Positions 7,845-16,779 of a stretch of 62,143 nt of DNA are shown here, one piece after another. Position 1 is the stretch's first letter; each line of letters begins with the position of its first letter. The notes under the pieces were generated by a model. It saw nothing but the letters and a program-made list of their open reading frames with translations, searched no databases and had not been told where the DNA came from. The stretch covers positions 1-62,143 of the forward strand of contig JAQCYU010000012.1 in assembly GCA_027682925.1 (NCBI GenBank), read 5' to 3'. The translations under genes and the position numbers were made by a program. The DNA comes from Coriobacteriaceae bacterium AF45-21 (GTDB taxonomy: Bacteria > Actinomycetota > Coriobacteriia > Coriobacteriales > Coriobacteriaceae).

Positions 7845-8600
7845 TTAGATGTCGAACACGTAGCGCGAGCCCACGATCTTTTGGCGTCCGAGCAGCAAGG
7901 GCCGCTCGTCCGCATCGGTAAAGTACGCCTCCATATAGAAGAGCGGCTCGCCGACCGGCACCTCCAGCAGCGGGGCCGTCTGAGCATCGGCAAGCGCAAT
8001 CTCCACGGTGCAAGGGTCGGACTTGAGCGGTGCGCGGCCCGAATGCTCGGCAACGAGCGCAAAGATGGAATTGTCCGTGAGGTCCTTGTCGGCAAGCGTC
8101 TGCAGATAGGGATGGTCGATCAGCACAAAGGCGTTGTTCTCGAGCATGACAGGCACGCCGTCTGCCGTGCGCACGCGCTCGACAACGATGAGCTCGCAGC
8201 CGGGCTCTACGCCAAAGAACGCCGCATCCTCGTGCGTCGCCGCAACCACCGTGCGCGACACCAGGCGTGCTCCGGCCACCATGTCGTTGGCGGCGCAACC
8301 CTCGGAAAAGCTCTGAACGTCACCCTTCTGGACAATCTTGCGCTTGAGCTTGGGCGCGCACACGAACGTGCCCCTCCCCTGCTGGCGGTTGAGATACCCC
8401 GCGCGCGACAGCTCCTCGATGGCGCGGCGCACGGTGATGCGTCCCACGCCGTAGTACTTCGCGAGCTCCATCTCGGAAGGAATGCGCGAGCCGGATGCGT
8501 ACACGCCACGCGCGATCTCGCCCTTTAGGTCGTCCATAACCTGCTGGTACAGCGGCACGGCGGATACCTCAGTGCGCTCGGTTTTATCGTCGAATGCCAT
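7845..8600 (-). CDS. GntR-family regulator with UTRA domain (GntR-1)
   Basis: A 251-aa HutC/FrlR-type repressor. The winged helix-turn-helix occupies about 15-80 (PLYQQVMDDL, IPSEMELAKYYGVGRITVRRAIEEL, RQQGRGTF). The UTRA effector domain occupies about 95-245, ending KIVGSRYVFDI. UTRA proteins usually sense phosphorylated sugars or their amino-acid conjugates. It starts 2 bp after the recQ stop, with GGAGCG inside recQ as ribosome site, and lies just upstream of SIS-1. It is close in sequence to GntR-2. The SIS-1 substrate or product is the likely effector. Confidence 0.85.
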   Translation of the reverse strand: MAFDDKTERTEVSAVPLYQQVMDDLKGEIARGVYASGSRIPSEMELAKYYGVGRITVRRAIEELSRAGYLNRQQGRGTFVCAPKLKRKIVQKGDVQSFSEGCAANDMVAGARLVSRTVVAATHEDAAFFGVEPGCELIVVERVRTADGVPVMLENNAFVLIDHPYLQTLADKDLTDNSIFALVAEHSGRAPLKSDPCTVEIALADAQTAPLLEVPVGEPLFYMEAYFTDADERPLLLGRQKIVGSRYVFDI

Positions 8601-8602
8601 CG

Positions 8603-10582
8603 TTACGCTCCATCCCGTGCATGCTCGGACTCAAACTCTTCAATCGCCGCCATAAACTGCTCGCCAAAGGCGTCGGCCTTTTTCTCGCCAATGCCGTTGA
8701 CCTGGATAAGCTCGTCGCGCGTCTGCGGGCGTAGGCGGCACAGACCGCGCAGGGCCTTGTCGGAAAAGACCATGTACGGCGCCATCTCCAGCTCGGTCGA
8801 GATCTCCTTGCGCAGGGCACGCAGGCGTTCGAACAGTTCGGCATCGTCACCCACGCGCGGGCGCTGATCCAGCTCGGCCTCCTCGCGCAGCAGATCCACC
8901 GCACGGCGGGCACGGGCCGAGGCCTTGCGCTTGGACGCGCGACGCTTAACGGTAAAGGCAAACGCCTCGTCCTCGACCTCGCCGGCGCGCGGGCCCAGCC
9001 CCACGACCGGGTACTGCCCCTGCGAGGTAGCCAAATAGCCGCGGCCGCACAGCTGGCCGATGATGTCCTTGATGCGCCCAACCGATTCGCTCGACAGCTC
9101 ACCGTAGCCGCGGTCCTCGTCCAGATGCATCTGGCGAATGCGCTCGGTGTTGCCGCCGTGAAGCACGTCGGCGATGAGCGACTTGCCAAAGCGCATAGGA
9201 CGCGTGGCCACATAGCGCACAGCGGCGCGGGCCATATCGGTGACGTCCTCGACCTCGAACTGCGTGAGGCAGTTGCTGCAGTTACCACAGCCCTCGACGT
9301 CGTCCGTGGCGGTGCCGCCCGTACTGGCCGCGGCATGCTCGGCCGCGGCCTCGTCGCCAAAGTAGCGCAGCATGTATTCGCGCAGACAGCCGGTGGTATT
9401 GCAGTAGCCCTCCATCTGGCTGAGCAGGCGATAACGGTTCTGGAGCGCCCACGCGCGCTGCTCGTCGTCGAGCGCCTCGTCGGCCGCATCGCCGCGGTCG
9501 ATCAAAAAGCGGCGCATGCGAAAATCGTTGCCGTTCCACAGCAGGTGACAGCTGGCCGGATCGCCATCGCGGCCGGCGCGGCCCGCCTCCTGGTAGTAGG
9601 CCTCGATGCTCTCGGGCACGTTGTTGTGAATCACGTAGCGCACGTTGGGCTTGTCGATGCCCATGCCAAAGGCGTTGGTGGCAACCATCACCTGAATGTC
9701 GTCGTCGATAAAGGCACGCTGGCTCTGGCGGCGGGCGTCGTTGCCCATGCCGGCATGGTAGCGGCCAACGCGAATGCCGCTGGGGCCCAGCGCCTCGGCA
9801 AGCTCGCCTGCCAGCGCATCGACCGTCTTGCGGGTCGAGCAATACACGATGCCGCTCTCGCTCGAATGCGCGATCACGTAGTCGCGCACCCACGCGGTCT
9901 TGGCCTTGTCGCCCATCTCCTCGCAGCCAAAGTAAAGGTTCTTGCGATCGAAGCCCGTCACCACCGTCGCGGGGTTTTGCAGGCCGAGCATCTGCTGAAT
10001 GTCCGCACGTACACGCTCAGTCGCCGTAGCGGTAAAGGCCGCCACGATGGGGCGCTGCGGCAGGGAATCGATGAACTCGCGAATCTGCAGGTAGGCGGGG
10101 CGGAAATCCTGGCCCCACTGGCTTACGCAGTGCGCCTCGTCAATGGCCACGAGTGGCACGCCAATGCCGCCGTCCGCCGCGGCCTCCTGCGCAAAGGCTA
10201 AAAAGCGCGGCTCGAGCAGGCGCTCGGGCGCCACGTACATAAGCTGGTAGCGGCCCTCGCGCGCCCGCTTGAGCACGGTGTTTTGCTGGGCTGGAGTAAG
10301 GCTGGAGTTGAGATAGCTGGGTCGCGCACCCGCCGCGAGCAACGCGCGGGTCTGGTCCTCCATAAGCGACAGCAGCGGGCTCACCACAAAGGTGATGCCG
10401 GGCAGCATGAGCGCGGGCACCTGGTAACAAATGGACTTGCCGGCGCCCGTAGGCATAACACCCAGCGCATCACGGCCTGCAAGAATCGCATCCACCATGC
10501 GGTCCTGTCCCGGGCGAAACGAGGTGTAGCCAAAATAGGCGCCGAGCGTGTCAAGCGCCACCTGCTGCATGCTATCGGTCAT
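8603..10582 (-). CDS. recQ: ATP-dependent DNA helicase RecQ
   Basis: A 659-aa 3'-5' helicase for recombination and fork repair. It shows Walker A MPTGAGKS (43-50), DEAH in AIDEAHCVSQWGQDFRPAY, the motif VI region QEAGRAGRDG, a four-Cys zinc site (CREYMLRYFG...CGNCSNC), a winged helix, and a C-terminal HRDC domain (about 575-650; GIGEKKADAFGEQF). The start follows AGGAAACC. It is intact and slightly longer than E. coli RecQ. The next gene, GntR-1, starts 2 bp downstream. The link to sugar regulation is probably only transcriptional. Confidence 0.95.
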   Translation of the reverse strand: MTDSMQQVALDTLGAYFGYTSFRPGQDRMVDAILAGRDALGVMPTGAGKSICYQVPALMLPGITFVVSPLLSLMEDQTRALLAAGARPSYLNSSLTPAQQNTVLKRAREGRYQLMYVAPERLLEPRFLAFAQEAAADGGIGVPLVAIDEAHCVSQWGQDFRPAYLQIREFIDSLPQRPIVAAFTATATERVRADIQQMLGLQNPATVVTGFDRKNLYFGCEEMGDKAKTAWVRDYVIAHSSESGIVYCSTRKTVDALAGELAEALGPSGIRVGRYHAGMGNDARRQSQRAFIDDDIQVMVATNAFGMGIDKPNVRYVIHNNVPESIEAYYQEAGRAGRDGDPASCHLLWNGNDFRMRRFLIDRGDAADEALDDEQRAWALQNRYRLLSQMEGYCNTTGCLREYMLRYFGDEAAAEHAAASTGGTATDDVEGCGNCSNCLTQFEVEDVTDMARAAVRYVATRPMRFGKSLIADVLHGGNTERIRQMHLDEDRGYGELSSESVGRIKDIIGQLCGRGYLATSQGQYPVVGLGPRAGEVEDEAFAFTVKRRASKRKASARARRAVDLLREEAELDQRPRVGDDAELFERLRALRKEISTELEMAPYMVFSDKALRGLCRLRPQTRDELIQVNGIGEKKADAFGEQFMAAIEEFESEHARDGA

Positions 10583-10672
10583 GGTTTCCTAACGTCCAAG
10601 TCATCTGCCGCCGATTATACGCCGCTATGCGGACCAGCGTCGTACGGCTGCCGGCCACGCTCATTCTGCGAC

Positions 10673-10728
10673 TAGTCATTGGGAACGTTCTTGAATGACT
10701 AGTCGTTTAAGAACGTCCCCAATGACTA
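10673..10728. repeat. Palindrome with TAGTCATTGGG ends upstream of recQ
   Basis: 20-bp arms (10673-10692 and 10709-10728) pair except at one base and share the end TAGTCATTGGGGAC with the 320-bp element at 48428-48748. A third copy of the outer sequence, GAATGACTAGTC, lies in the loop. Confidence 0.75.
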
Positions 10729-10758
10729 CCACGGCAACGCCGATGTTTTGGCGCAGAC

Positions 10759-10862
10759 AGCGAAAGCCCGTCAGAGCGAGCAAGGTGCCTTGAAACAAGG
10801 CGGCATTGATCTTCTGATCATGCCGCCGAAGTTGAAAGGCAGATTGCCGCTCTGGCGGGCTT
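10759..10862. other. Structured intergenic segment downstream of GntR-2
   Basis: Outer arms AAGCCCGTCAGAGCG and CGCTCTGGCGGGCTT pair at 14 of 15 positions. Inside lies GGCGGCATTGATC-TTC-TGATCATGCCGCC, nearly perfect. The nested layout looks like a folded RNA or a small mobile palindrome. No open reading frame here is credible. Confidence 0.5.
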
Positions 10863-10958
10863 GCAGCGTCGAGCCGTTACGCGGTTTGGTAAAACCGCGT
10901 AACCAAAGGCGCAGCGTCGAGCCGTTACGCGGTTTGGTAAAACCGCGTAACTTACATC
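10863..10958. repeat. 48-bp tandem duplication containing a 12-bp hairpin
   Basis: Two head-to-tail 48-bp units, each holding GTTACGCGGTTT-GGTA-AAACCGCGTAAC, a perfect 12-bp stem. The second copy abuts the GntR-2 stop at 10952, so one hairpin probably acts as its terminator. The duplication resembles those at 1192 and 26113 and may be an assembly artefact. Confidence 0.75.
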
Positions 10959-11671
10959 ACCATAACGTAGCGCGATCCCACGTAGTACTGCTTACCCATC
11001 AGGACCGGCTCGCCATTGGGGCCGATAAAGCCGGCGCGCAGGTTGAGCAGCGGATCGTGCGGGGCAATGCCCAGCTCGGCGGCCTGCTCAGCATTGGCGC
11101 GAACGGCCTCGACCGTGCGGTAGCCAACCGAGACAATCGGCGTTCCGCCAACACGCTCGACCTCGGCAAAAATCGACTTGTCCTCAAGATCGGCCGTCAA
11201 CAGCTCACGATATGCGTCAAAGGGCACAAAGATGTTCTCCTCAAAGATGGGCTCGCCGTCGGCCGTACGCACACGCTTGATATGCAGCAGCAGCGCATCC
11301 TTCTGCAGGCCAAAGAACTCCATCTCGTTTTGACGCGCCGGAACAATCTGGCGATCGACCACATGCGCACCGGCCTTCATGCCATTGTCGGCACACAGTG
11401 CAGTAAACGTCTGCAGCGTCGAGGCGTGAAACTGACGGTTGATGTGCGGCGTGGAAACAAAAGTGCCACGGCCCTGCTGCTTAACCAGGTAACCATCGGA
11501 GCACAGCTCCTCGACGGCTCGGCGCACCGTAATGCGGCTCACCTCGTACTGCTCGGCAAGCTCGAGCTCGGACGGAATACGCTCCTTGGGTGCATAAACA
11601 CCTTTCTCGATCGCATCCTTGATTTCGTCATAAATCTGCTGGTAAAGCGGTGCATTTTTGGGCGCTGGCAT
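10952..11671 (-). CDS. GntR-family regulator with UTRA domain (GntR-2)
   Basis: A 239-aa HutC-type repressor. The winged helix covers about 6-72 (PLYQQIYDEIKDAI, IPSELELAEQYEVSRITVRRAVEEL, KQQGRGTFVSTP) and the UTRA domain about 85-235, ending YYVGSRYVMVM. The upstream region holds ACGTATATAACGTC at 11709-11722, a motif that recurs before the PTS operon and before the DMT transporter. That suggests autoregulation and control of sugar uptake. Only a weak ribosome site (GAGTG) precedes the ATG. The effector is probably the PTS-phosphorylated substrate. Confidence 0.85.
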   Translation of the reverse strand: MPAPKNAPLYQQIYDEIKDAIEKGVYAPKERIPSELELAEQYEVSRITVRRAVEELCSDGYLVKQQGRGTFVSTPHINRQFHASTLQTFTALCADNGMKAGAHVVDRQIVPARQNEMEFFGLQKDALLLHIKRVRTADGEPIFEENIFVPFDAYRELLTADLEDKSIFAEVERVGGTPIVSVGYRTVEAVRANAEQAAELGIAPHDPLLNLRAGFIGPNGEPVLMGKQYYVGSRYVMVM

Positions 11672-11708
11672 ATCTGATCACTCTTATCAAAATATCGAAA
11701 TAACTAAT

Positions 11709-11722
11709 ACGTATATAACGTC
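11709..11722. promoter_or_regulatory. GntR-2 operator candidate upstream of its own gene
   Basis: ACGTATATAACGTC fits the consensus ACGTATAWRACGT deduced from three sites in the window and is itself an imperfect palindrome (ACGT...ACGT), as expected for a dimeric winged-helix repressor. Confidence 0.55.
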
Positions 11723-11775
11723 TTTTTATATGTTACCTCAGTTGGATAAAACGATACACCACATACAGCAAATCC

Positions 11776-12783
11776 TTACTTGCCGTCGTCCTGCTGCAGA
11801 CTGTCCTGCTCGCTGAGGCGCGCCTGCCTGCTGGCCATGCGTGCGGGCTTGTCGGGATCGGGAACGGCCGTGGGCATGGGCTCGTCGACATGACCACCCC
11901 ACCAGCCGCCCACAAAGTTGAGCGTGTGGAACACGTTGATCACGGCGCCGGGATCAACGTCGCACACCAGCTTGATAATGTCCTGGCTCTCGTAGGTCGA
12001 GACAACGGTGTTCAGCAGGTACATCTTCTCGCGGCTGTATCCGCCGACGACCTCGGCGCAGCTAATGCCGTGCTGAAAATGGTTTACGTAGGCAGTCATG
12101 ACCTCGTCTGCCTTACGCGTCGTGATCTGCAGCGTCACGCGATCGTAGCGACGATAGAAACTGTCGATGGTCTTGGTCGAAATAAACTGGAACACGATGG
12201 AATACGCCGCCTTGTCCCAGCCAAACAAAAAGCCAAAGATCGCCAGGATAAAGCAGTTGAAACCAAAGATGACGCCCCAGATGGTCTTGCCCGTGTGGTT
12301 GGAAACCCACAGCGCGATAAAGTCGGTGCCGCCGGTGGATGCGCCGGACTTTAGCGCGATGGCAGCGCCCAGACCCGAGACCACGCCGCCAAAAATGATT
12401 AGCATGATCTTGTCGCCCAAAAACGGCGCGAAGTGAAAGACGTTAAGGAACAGCGACGAGAGCACGACCTGCATCATCGAGAAGATGACGAAGCGCTTGC
12501 TAATGCCGCTCCAGCATAGGAGCGCCACGGGGATGTTGAGCGCCAGCATGCCGAGCGAGATGTCGATGTGAACGCCGCCGAGCGAGGTAACGCGATCGAG
12601 CAGGACCGCGACGCCGGTGAGACCGCTCGGAAGCAGGTCGGCGGGTTGAATGAACGCCTGGATTAGAAACGTCTGCAGCACGGCGGATATGGTGACCGCC
12701 ACGGCAGTAATGGCGCGGCGGACGATGGTAAGGCGGCCGAGCACGAGCACGCGGTCCGTGAGCTGATCGATGGCGTTCGCCAC
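11776..12783 (-). CDS. YitT-family membrane protein (DUF161/DUF2179)
   Basis: A 335-aa protein with five to six membrane helices in the first 200 residues, including LLPSGLTGVAVLLDRVTSLGG and GLGAAIALKSGASTGGTDFIALWVS, both typical of YitT. A cytosolic DUF2179 domain (about 215-300; VTAYVNHFQHGISCAEVVGGYSR in part) follows, then a polar tail of about 35 residues. The function of the family is not established. The start is GTG at 12783, preceded by AAAGGAG. It is intact and apparently unlinked to the sugar genes around it. Confidence 0.85.
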   Translation of the reverse strand: MANAIDQLTDRVLVLGRLTIVRRAITAVAVTISAVLQTFLIQAFIQPADLLPSGLTGVAVLLDRVTSLGGVHIDISLGMLALNIPVALLCWSGISKRFVIFSMMQVVLSSLFLNVFHFAPFLGDKIMLIIFGGVVSGLGAAIALKSGASTGGTDFIALWVSNHTGKTIWGVIFGFNCFILAIFGFLFGWDKAAYSIVFQFISTKTIDSFYRRYDRVTLQITTRKADEVMTAYVNHFQHGISCAEVVGGYSREKMYLLNTVVSTYESQDIIKLVCDVDPGAVINVFHTLNFVGGWWGGHVDEPMPTAVPDPDKPARMASRQARLSEQDSLQQDDGK

Positions 12784-12918
12784 GTAGGCTCCTTTCGAAG
12801 GCAGATGTAGTTGTGGGGCATGTCGGCGATTGTAGCATGGAGCGCGATAAGGCGCTTCAATTCACCCTCTCTCGACAACCAAAACGAACCAGCAGCTCCC
12901 CAACTAAAGAGCCAAATT

Positions 12919-13041
12919 CTAAGTGAGTAGACTTTTAGCGACCCACCGAGCACACCCAAAACGGCCACCTCTGCGACCTGCGGTTTTGCCAAGACAGATG
13001 CGCTTTGTGCTCGGCCTGCGCCAAAAAGTCTACTCACTTAG
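12919..13041. repeat. Inverted repeat flanking an intergenic palindromic segment
   Basis: Perfect 18-bp arms CTAAGTGAGTAGACTTTT (12919-12936) and its complement (13024-13041) enclose an 87-bp centre. The centre itself has partial symmetry: CCGAGCACA near 12957 and TGTGCTCGG near 13007. No gene lies between YitT and the HAD gene (12784-13136). It resembles a MITE-like element. Confidence 0.7.
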
Positions 13042-13136
13042 TTCGAGTCGAAGCCGAATGGATCAAAATCGAAACCAAATCGAGCCAGTCCACCGCAAAA
13101 AACGTTTGAACCAGTGCTTCTCGCGGCGGATTGACA

Positions 13137-13766
13137 CTACAAAGCGGCCAAAATGTCGGTCAGATTATCGATAACGGCATCGGCTCGCGATTGATCGAGG
13201 TTGACGCCCTCGTGCGGACGCAGCGCCAGGACGCGGGCGCCGGAGCGCTTACCGGCCTCGATGCCCAAAGGCGAGTCCTCAATAACCAGGCACTCGGTAG
13301 GCTCCACCCCCAGTGCCTCCATGGCGCGCAGGTAGATCTCGGGGTCGGGCTTAAACGCGCTGCACTCGTGGCCGCTGATGGTGTAGTCCAGCACGTCGGC
13401 GATGCCGGCAATCTCCACCAGCTCGTCGATCAACTCGCGATAGGACGAGCTTGCGATGGCGCACTTCACGCCGCGCTCGTGCAGCTCACGCATCACCGGC
13501 TCCGTCTGCTCGTTGAGCAGCTCGGCATACGGAACGGGGTGGACCGGGCTGTAGACCTGCTTGTACTCCACGCGCAGCTGCTCACGCAGCTCGATATCGT
13601 CGGGCACCAGCGCCTTCCAAATGGCGGGCTCGTTAGACCCCGAAAGATCGGGGATCTCGTCAAAGTGGAACCCCTTCTCTTCCATAAATGCCACGCGACG
13701 ACGGTTGTAGAACCACTCGGTATCGGCCAGCACGCCGTCCATATCAAACAGCACTGCCTTGATCAT
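13137..13766 (-). CDS. HAD-family phosphatase, beta-phosphoglucomutase-like
   Basis: A 209-aa HAD subfamily IA hydrolase. Motif I is FDMDGVLADTE (8-18), the motif II Ser lies in IASSSY (about 105), the motif III Lys in AFKPDPEIYL (about 140) and motif IV in VIEDSPLGIEAG (about 165). It probably dephosphorylates a small sugar phosphate; mutase activity cannot be excluded. The start at 13766 has GGAGG 8 bases upstream, better than the ATG at 13772. It lies downstream of SIS-2 on the same strand, but a terminator and a GGGAC-family palindrome separate them. Confidence 0.85.
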   Translation of the reverse strand: MIKAVLFDMDGVLADTEWFYNRRRVAFMEEKGFHFDEIPDLSGSNEPAIWKALVPDDIELREQLRVEYKQVYSPVHPVPYAELLNEQTEPVMRELHERGVKCAIASSSYRELIDELVEIAGIADVLDYTISGHECSAFKPDPEIYLRAMEALGVEPTECLVIEDSPLGIEAGKRSGARVLALRPHEGVNLDQSRADAVIDNLTDILAAL

Positions 13767-13780
13767 ACGCATCTCCTCCC

Positions 13781-13821
13781 ACCTGCCAAAAAGGAACAGG
13801 TTTATTTTGGTAGGTTTTATC
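13781..13821. repeat. GGGAC-family palindrome, reverse copy of 2212-2250
   Basis: ACCTGCCAAAA (13781-13791) pairs with TTTTGGTAGGT (13805-13815). The whole segment is a reverse-oriented near copy of the hairpin at 2212-2250, including the flanking CCCAGATAAAACC. Confidence 0.75.
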
Positions 13822-13860
13822 TGGGGTCTTGTGACGCAACGGACACGCCCTCCCCAAAGC

Positions 13861-13892
13861 AAAAAAGGGGACGGGGCGCAAACCCCATCCCC
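13861..13892 (-). terminator. Terminator after SIS-2
   Basis: On the minus strand GGGGATGGGG pairs with CCCCGTCCCC and is followed by TTTTTT. It closes the PTS-SIS-2 operon. Confidence 0.85.
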
Positions 13893-13926
13893 TCTCAATC
13901 AACCCGTAAGGTCTACTTACTTGTGA

Positions 13927-14910
13927 TTAGTAGGAAAGCTTCCACATGTAGCGACGCATGGTCAGCGGGTGCTGACGGGCCTCGGCGATCTGGTTGCCGT
14001 ACTCGCGCATAACGGCGAGGTGCAGCAGCGGGTTGAAGTAGGTGACGACGCTCGCGGGCACGGCGTCAGCCAGGCCGTAGTCCTTGGAGTCGATCAGAGC
14101 GACCTTGGCGCCCATGCGCTCAAGGAAGGTGAGGGCGCGGGCGTCCATCGGACGGGTAGCGCCATCGGACATGAAGAAGACGTAGGGCTTACCCTCGGTG
14201 GAAACCTCGAACGGGCCGTGGAAGTACTCGCCGGTGTTGTAGGCGGCGGCGTCGATCCACTGCATCTCGGTGAACAGGAAGGCGGCGTGAGAATAAGCCA
14301 TCTTCTCGGAGGCACCGGAAGCCATGAAGTAGATCATCTTGTCGTCCTTGAAGTCCTCGGCGAACTTCTTGGCGAGCTTCTTGCAGTGCTGAGCGGCGTT
14401 CTCGCAGAGATCGAAGACGTTGGTGAGGCCGGTGATCATGTCCTCGTAGTGGTCATAGCCCTCGGTCTGCTGAAGGATCTCGACAGCAAGAGCGATGGCG
14501 TAGCCGGGCTTCTCGCACTTGGCAGCGTAGTTGGCGTGGAAGCCGTGAACGATGACGTGGTCGGCGTCGACGGTCAGAGCGGAGCCAGCCTTGTTGGTGA
14601 GGGAGACGACCGGGCAGTTGTGCTTCTTGGCGGTCTTGTTGGCCTCGACGGTCTCGGGCGTGGAGCCACCCAGGGAGCAGGTGATCACGAAGGTGTGCTC
14701 GTTGACCCAGGAAGGCGTGTCGTAGTTGAACTCGTTAGCGGTGAAAATCTGAACGTTCAGCTTGTCCGTGTTGTTGGCCAGGAAGTACTTGGCGGGGTAA
14801 AGGTCGGACATGGAAGCACCGCAGCCAACGAAAGCGACGCTGTGGATCTCGTGGTTGGACAGGACGTCAGCGACGATCTGCTTAGGGAGGTTAAGGTCGA
14901 TCTCGTACAT
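13927..14910 (-). CDS. SIS-domain sugar-phosphate deglycase/isomerase, FrlB/GfrE-like (paralogue 2)
   Basis: A 327-aa double-SIS protein. The phosphosugar loop is TCSLGGSTPE and the catalytic-type motif is YNTGEYFHGPFE (Glu228 in this numbering). It ends TMRRYMWKLSY, as in paralogue 3. The start at 14910 is chosen because AAAGGA lies 9 bases before it; the ATG at 14919 abuts that site. It is the last gene after IIAB, IIC and IID, the same gene content as the Salmonella gfr operon, in which the SIS enzymes split glucoselysine and fructoselysine 6-phosphates. It is the best candidate for the enzyme acting on the PTS product. The substrate is inferred only. Confidence 0.78.
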   Translation of the reverse strand: MYEIDLNLPKQIVADVLSNHEIHSVAFVGCGASMSDLYPAKYFLANNTDKLNVQIFTANEFNYDTPSWVNEHTFVITCSLGGSTPETVEANKTAKKHNCPVVSLTNKAGSALTVDADHVIVHGFHANYAAKCEKPGYAIALAVEILQQTEGYDHYEDMITGLTNVFDLCENAAQHCKKLAKKFAEDFKDDKMIYFMASGASEKMAYSHAAFLFTEMQWIDAAAYNTGEYFHGPFEVSTEGKPYVFFMSDGATRPMDARALTFLERMGAKVALIDSKDYGLADAVPASVVTYFNPLLHLAVMREYGNQIAEARQHPLTMRRYMWKLSY

Positions 14911-15001
14911 CTGACACATTCCTTTCGATTTGTTGCGGCGTCACATTGCCGGACGCTCGCAGGGTTACCGTAGTTAGGACCGAGTCGCCGGCCCGTTGAG
15001 G

Positions 15002-15076
15002 ATGTGACAAAGGGACTATCCCTTTGTCACATGTTAGGGATGGAAGCCTGCCTGGGGTATGGGATGCCAGGCAGGC
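15002..15076. terminator. Two hairpins between PTS IID and SIS-2
   Basis: A hairpin right after IID (15046-15076; GCCTGCCTGG and CCAGGCAGGC) is followed by a perfect 14-bp stem with a 3-base loop (15002-15032) carrying the GGGAC core. Neither has a strong T-run, so they may reduce rather than stop transcription into SIS-2, or shield the PTS mRNA. Confidence 0.55.
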
Positions 15077-15101
15077 CCCCGGGGGAAGCGCTGGGTCGCG
15101 A

Positions 15102-15935
15102 CTAGGCCAGGATGCCGGCCGCGGAGAGGGCGATGCCGCCCACGATGGCGATCACGAGAAGCCAACCGGTGTTGACGTTCTTCTTGATGAGCCAGTACAT
15201 AAGGCCGGTGAGGCCAAGGGAGATCATCTGGGGCATCATGCCGTCCAGGATGTCCTGGATAACGACGGTACCCTCAGCGAACTGCAGCGGGGTGGTGGCG
15301 CCGATCAGCGTAGCGATCATGCCGCCCACGGACATAAGACCCACGATGCCGCAGACATACATGAGCTTCTCCATGAGGTCGCCACCCTGGAGCTTGCTCA
15401 GGTACTCGTGGCCGCCCTGGTAGCCGATCTTGGCAGCGAACCACGTGATCAGCACGGAGGGCACGATGGAGATGAGCATTGCCAGGATCGGGCCCATGAT
15501 GGAGCCCTGCTGAGCCAGCTGAACGCCCAGGCCAAAGGCGATAACGCGGATGGTGCCCTGGAAGAAGGAGTCACCGATGCCGGAAAGCGGGCCCATGAGG
15601 GAGGTCTTGACCGCGTTAATCGAATCGGGATCGAAGTTCTCGGGATCCTTGGCGTACTCCTCCTCCATGGAGGCGGCGAGGCCTAGGACAAAAGCGCTCG
15701 TCTGCGGGGTGCAGTTGTAGAACGCCATGTGACGGTGGTAAGCCTCTTTCTTAGCAGCGAGCTGCTTGGGATCGGACTCATCCGGATAGAGGCGATCGAG
15801 CGTGGGAACCATGCCGTAGAGGAAGCCCATGTTCATCTGACGCTCGTAGTTCCAAGAGGCCTGGATGGCCCAGGAGCGCCAGAAGAACTGGCTGACCTTC
15901 TTGTTCAGGGACACGTCCTTGGTTGCGGTTGCCAT
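15102..15935 (-). CDS. PTS system mannose-family IID component
   Basis: A 277-aa membrane protein of the mannose/fructose/sorbose PTS family. It has the family start RSWAIQASWNYERQMNMGF, the SLMGPLSGIGDSFFQGTIR motif (about 110-130) and C-terminal helices. With IIC it forms the sugar channel. The start at 15935 has AAGGAGG upstream and is 13 bp after the IIC stop. It belongs to the IIAB-IIC-IID-SIS-2 operon. Mannose-family PTSs carry hexoses, amino sugars and Amadori compounds. The SIS partner favours the last. Confidence 0.93.
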   Translation of the reverse strand: MATATKDVSLNKKVSQFFWRSWAIQASWNYERQMNMGFLYGMVPTLDRLYPDESDPKQLAAKKEAYHRHMAFYNCTPQTSAFVLGLAASMEEEYAKDPENFDPDSINAVKTSLMGPLSGIGDSFFQGTIRVIAFGLGVQLAQQGSIMGPILAMLISIVPSVLITWFAAKIGYQGGHEYLSKLQGGDLMEKLMYVCGIVGLMSVGGMIATLIGATTPLQFAEGTVVIQDILDGMMPQMISLGLTGLMYWLIKKNVNTGWLLVIAIVGGIALSAAGILA

Positions 15936-15948
15936 AGTGTGTTCCTCC

Positions 15949-16743
15949 TTAGTCTTCGTCGTCTTCGAGCGGATCGTAGTCGGAATCGACACCGGCGGCT
16001 GCATGGGAACCGTTGAACTTGAAGCCCATGAAGACGACAGCCAGGCACACACCGATCAAAGCGACCGCGATGACGGACAGGTTGAGGTAAGCGGCGAGCA
16101 GGAAACCGATGAACAGGAACGGAGTCATACCCTTCTTGATCATCATGGTGAGCAGCAGGGCCAAGCCGTAGGCGGTCATGATCTTGGTCGAAACGTTAAG
16201 ACCAGTGGACAACCACTCGGGAACCATGTTGACGATGGCCTGAACCAGGTCGGTGCCAACAAAGACGGCCAGGAAGATCGGCAGGAAGTACATGACGGCG
16301 TACAGACCGGAGCCGGCGCAGATGTGCATGCGGTAGGCGGTCTTGAACTTTCCGTTATCGATCGCGCTATCTGCCACATGGGTGAGGGCGGCGATGATGG
16401 AACGGAACACGATGCCGAGGAGCTGGCCCAGGACGGCGACCGGGATGGCGATCGTCATGGCGGTCTCGGCGGAAGCATCGGTCAGGCACGCAAAGGCAGC
16501 GGCCACGATGCCGCCCAGGACCATATCGGGCGGAACGGCAGCGCCGACCTGCACCAGGCCCATGGACACGAGCTCGACGGCGGCACCGACGGCAAGGCCG
16601 GTGGGCACATCGCCCAGCAGCAAACCGACGAGCGTAGCGCCAACGAGGGGCTGCTCGAAGTTAAGACGACCGAGCAGGCGGGAGTCCCACATGCAGAACA
16701 CGCCGACGAGGCCGACGAGCACCGCACTGATGAACGTATTCAT
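15949..16743 (-). CDS. PTS system mannose-family IIC component
   Basis: A 264-aa polytopic protein with about seven to eight helices. The N-terminal half has GRLNFEQPLVGATLVGLLLGD and MGLVQVGAAVPPD, the pattern of IIC-Man/sorbose proteins. An acidic tail (DSDYDPLEDDED) ends the chain. AAAGGAG precedes the ATG. It lies between IIAB and IID with short gaps. It is the substrate channel and would set specificity, which cannot be read from sequence alone. Confidence 0.93.
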   Translation of the reverse strand: MNTFISAVLVGLVGVFCMWDSRLLGRLNFEQPLVGATLVGLLLGDVPTGLAVGAAVELVSMGLVQVGAAVPPDMVLGGIVAAAFACLTDASAETAMTIAIPVAVLGQLLGIVFRSIIAALTHVADSAIDNGKFKTAYRMHICAGSGLYAVMYFLPIFLAVFVGTDLVQAIVNMVPEWLSTGLNVSTKIMTAYGLALLLTMMIKKGMTPFLFIGFLLAAYLNLSVIAVALIGVCLAVVFMGFKFNGSHAAAGVDSDYDPLEDDED

Positions 16744-16779
16744 ACCCTTCTCCTTTCAGTCAGGCAAACGCCTGGTTGA

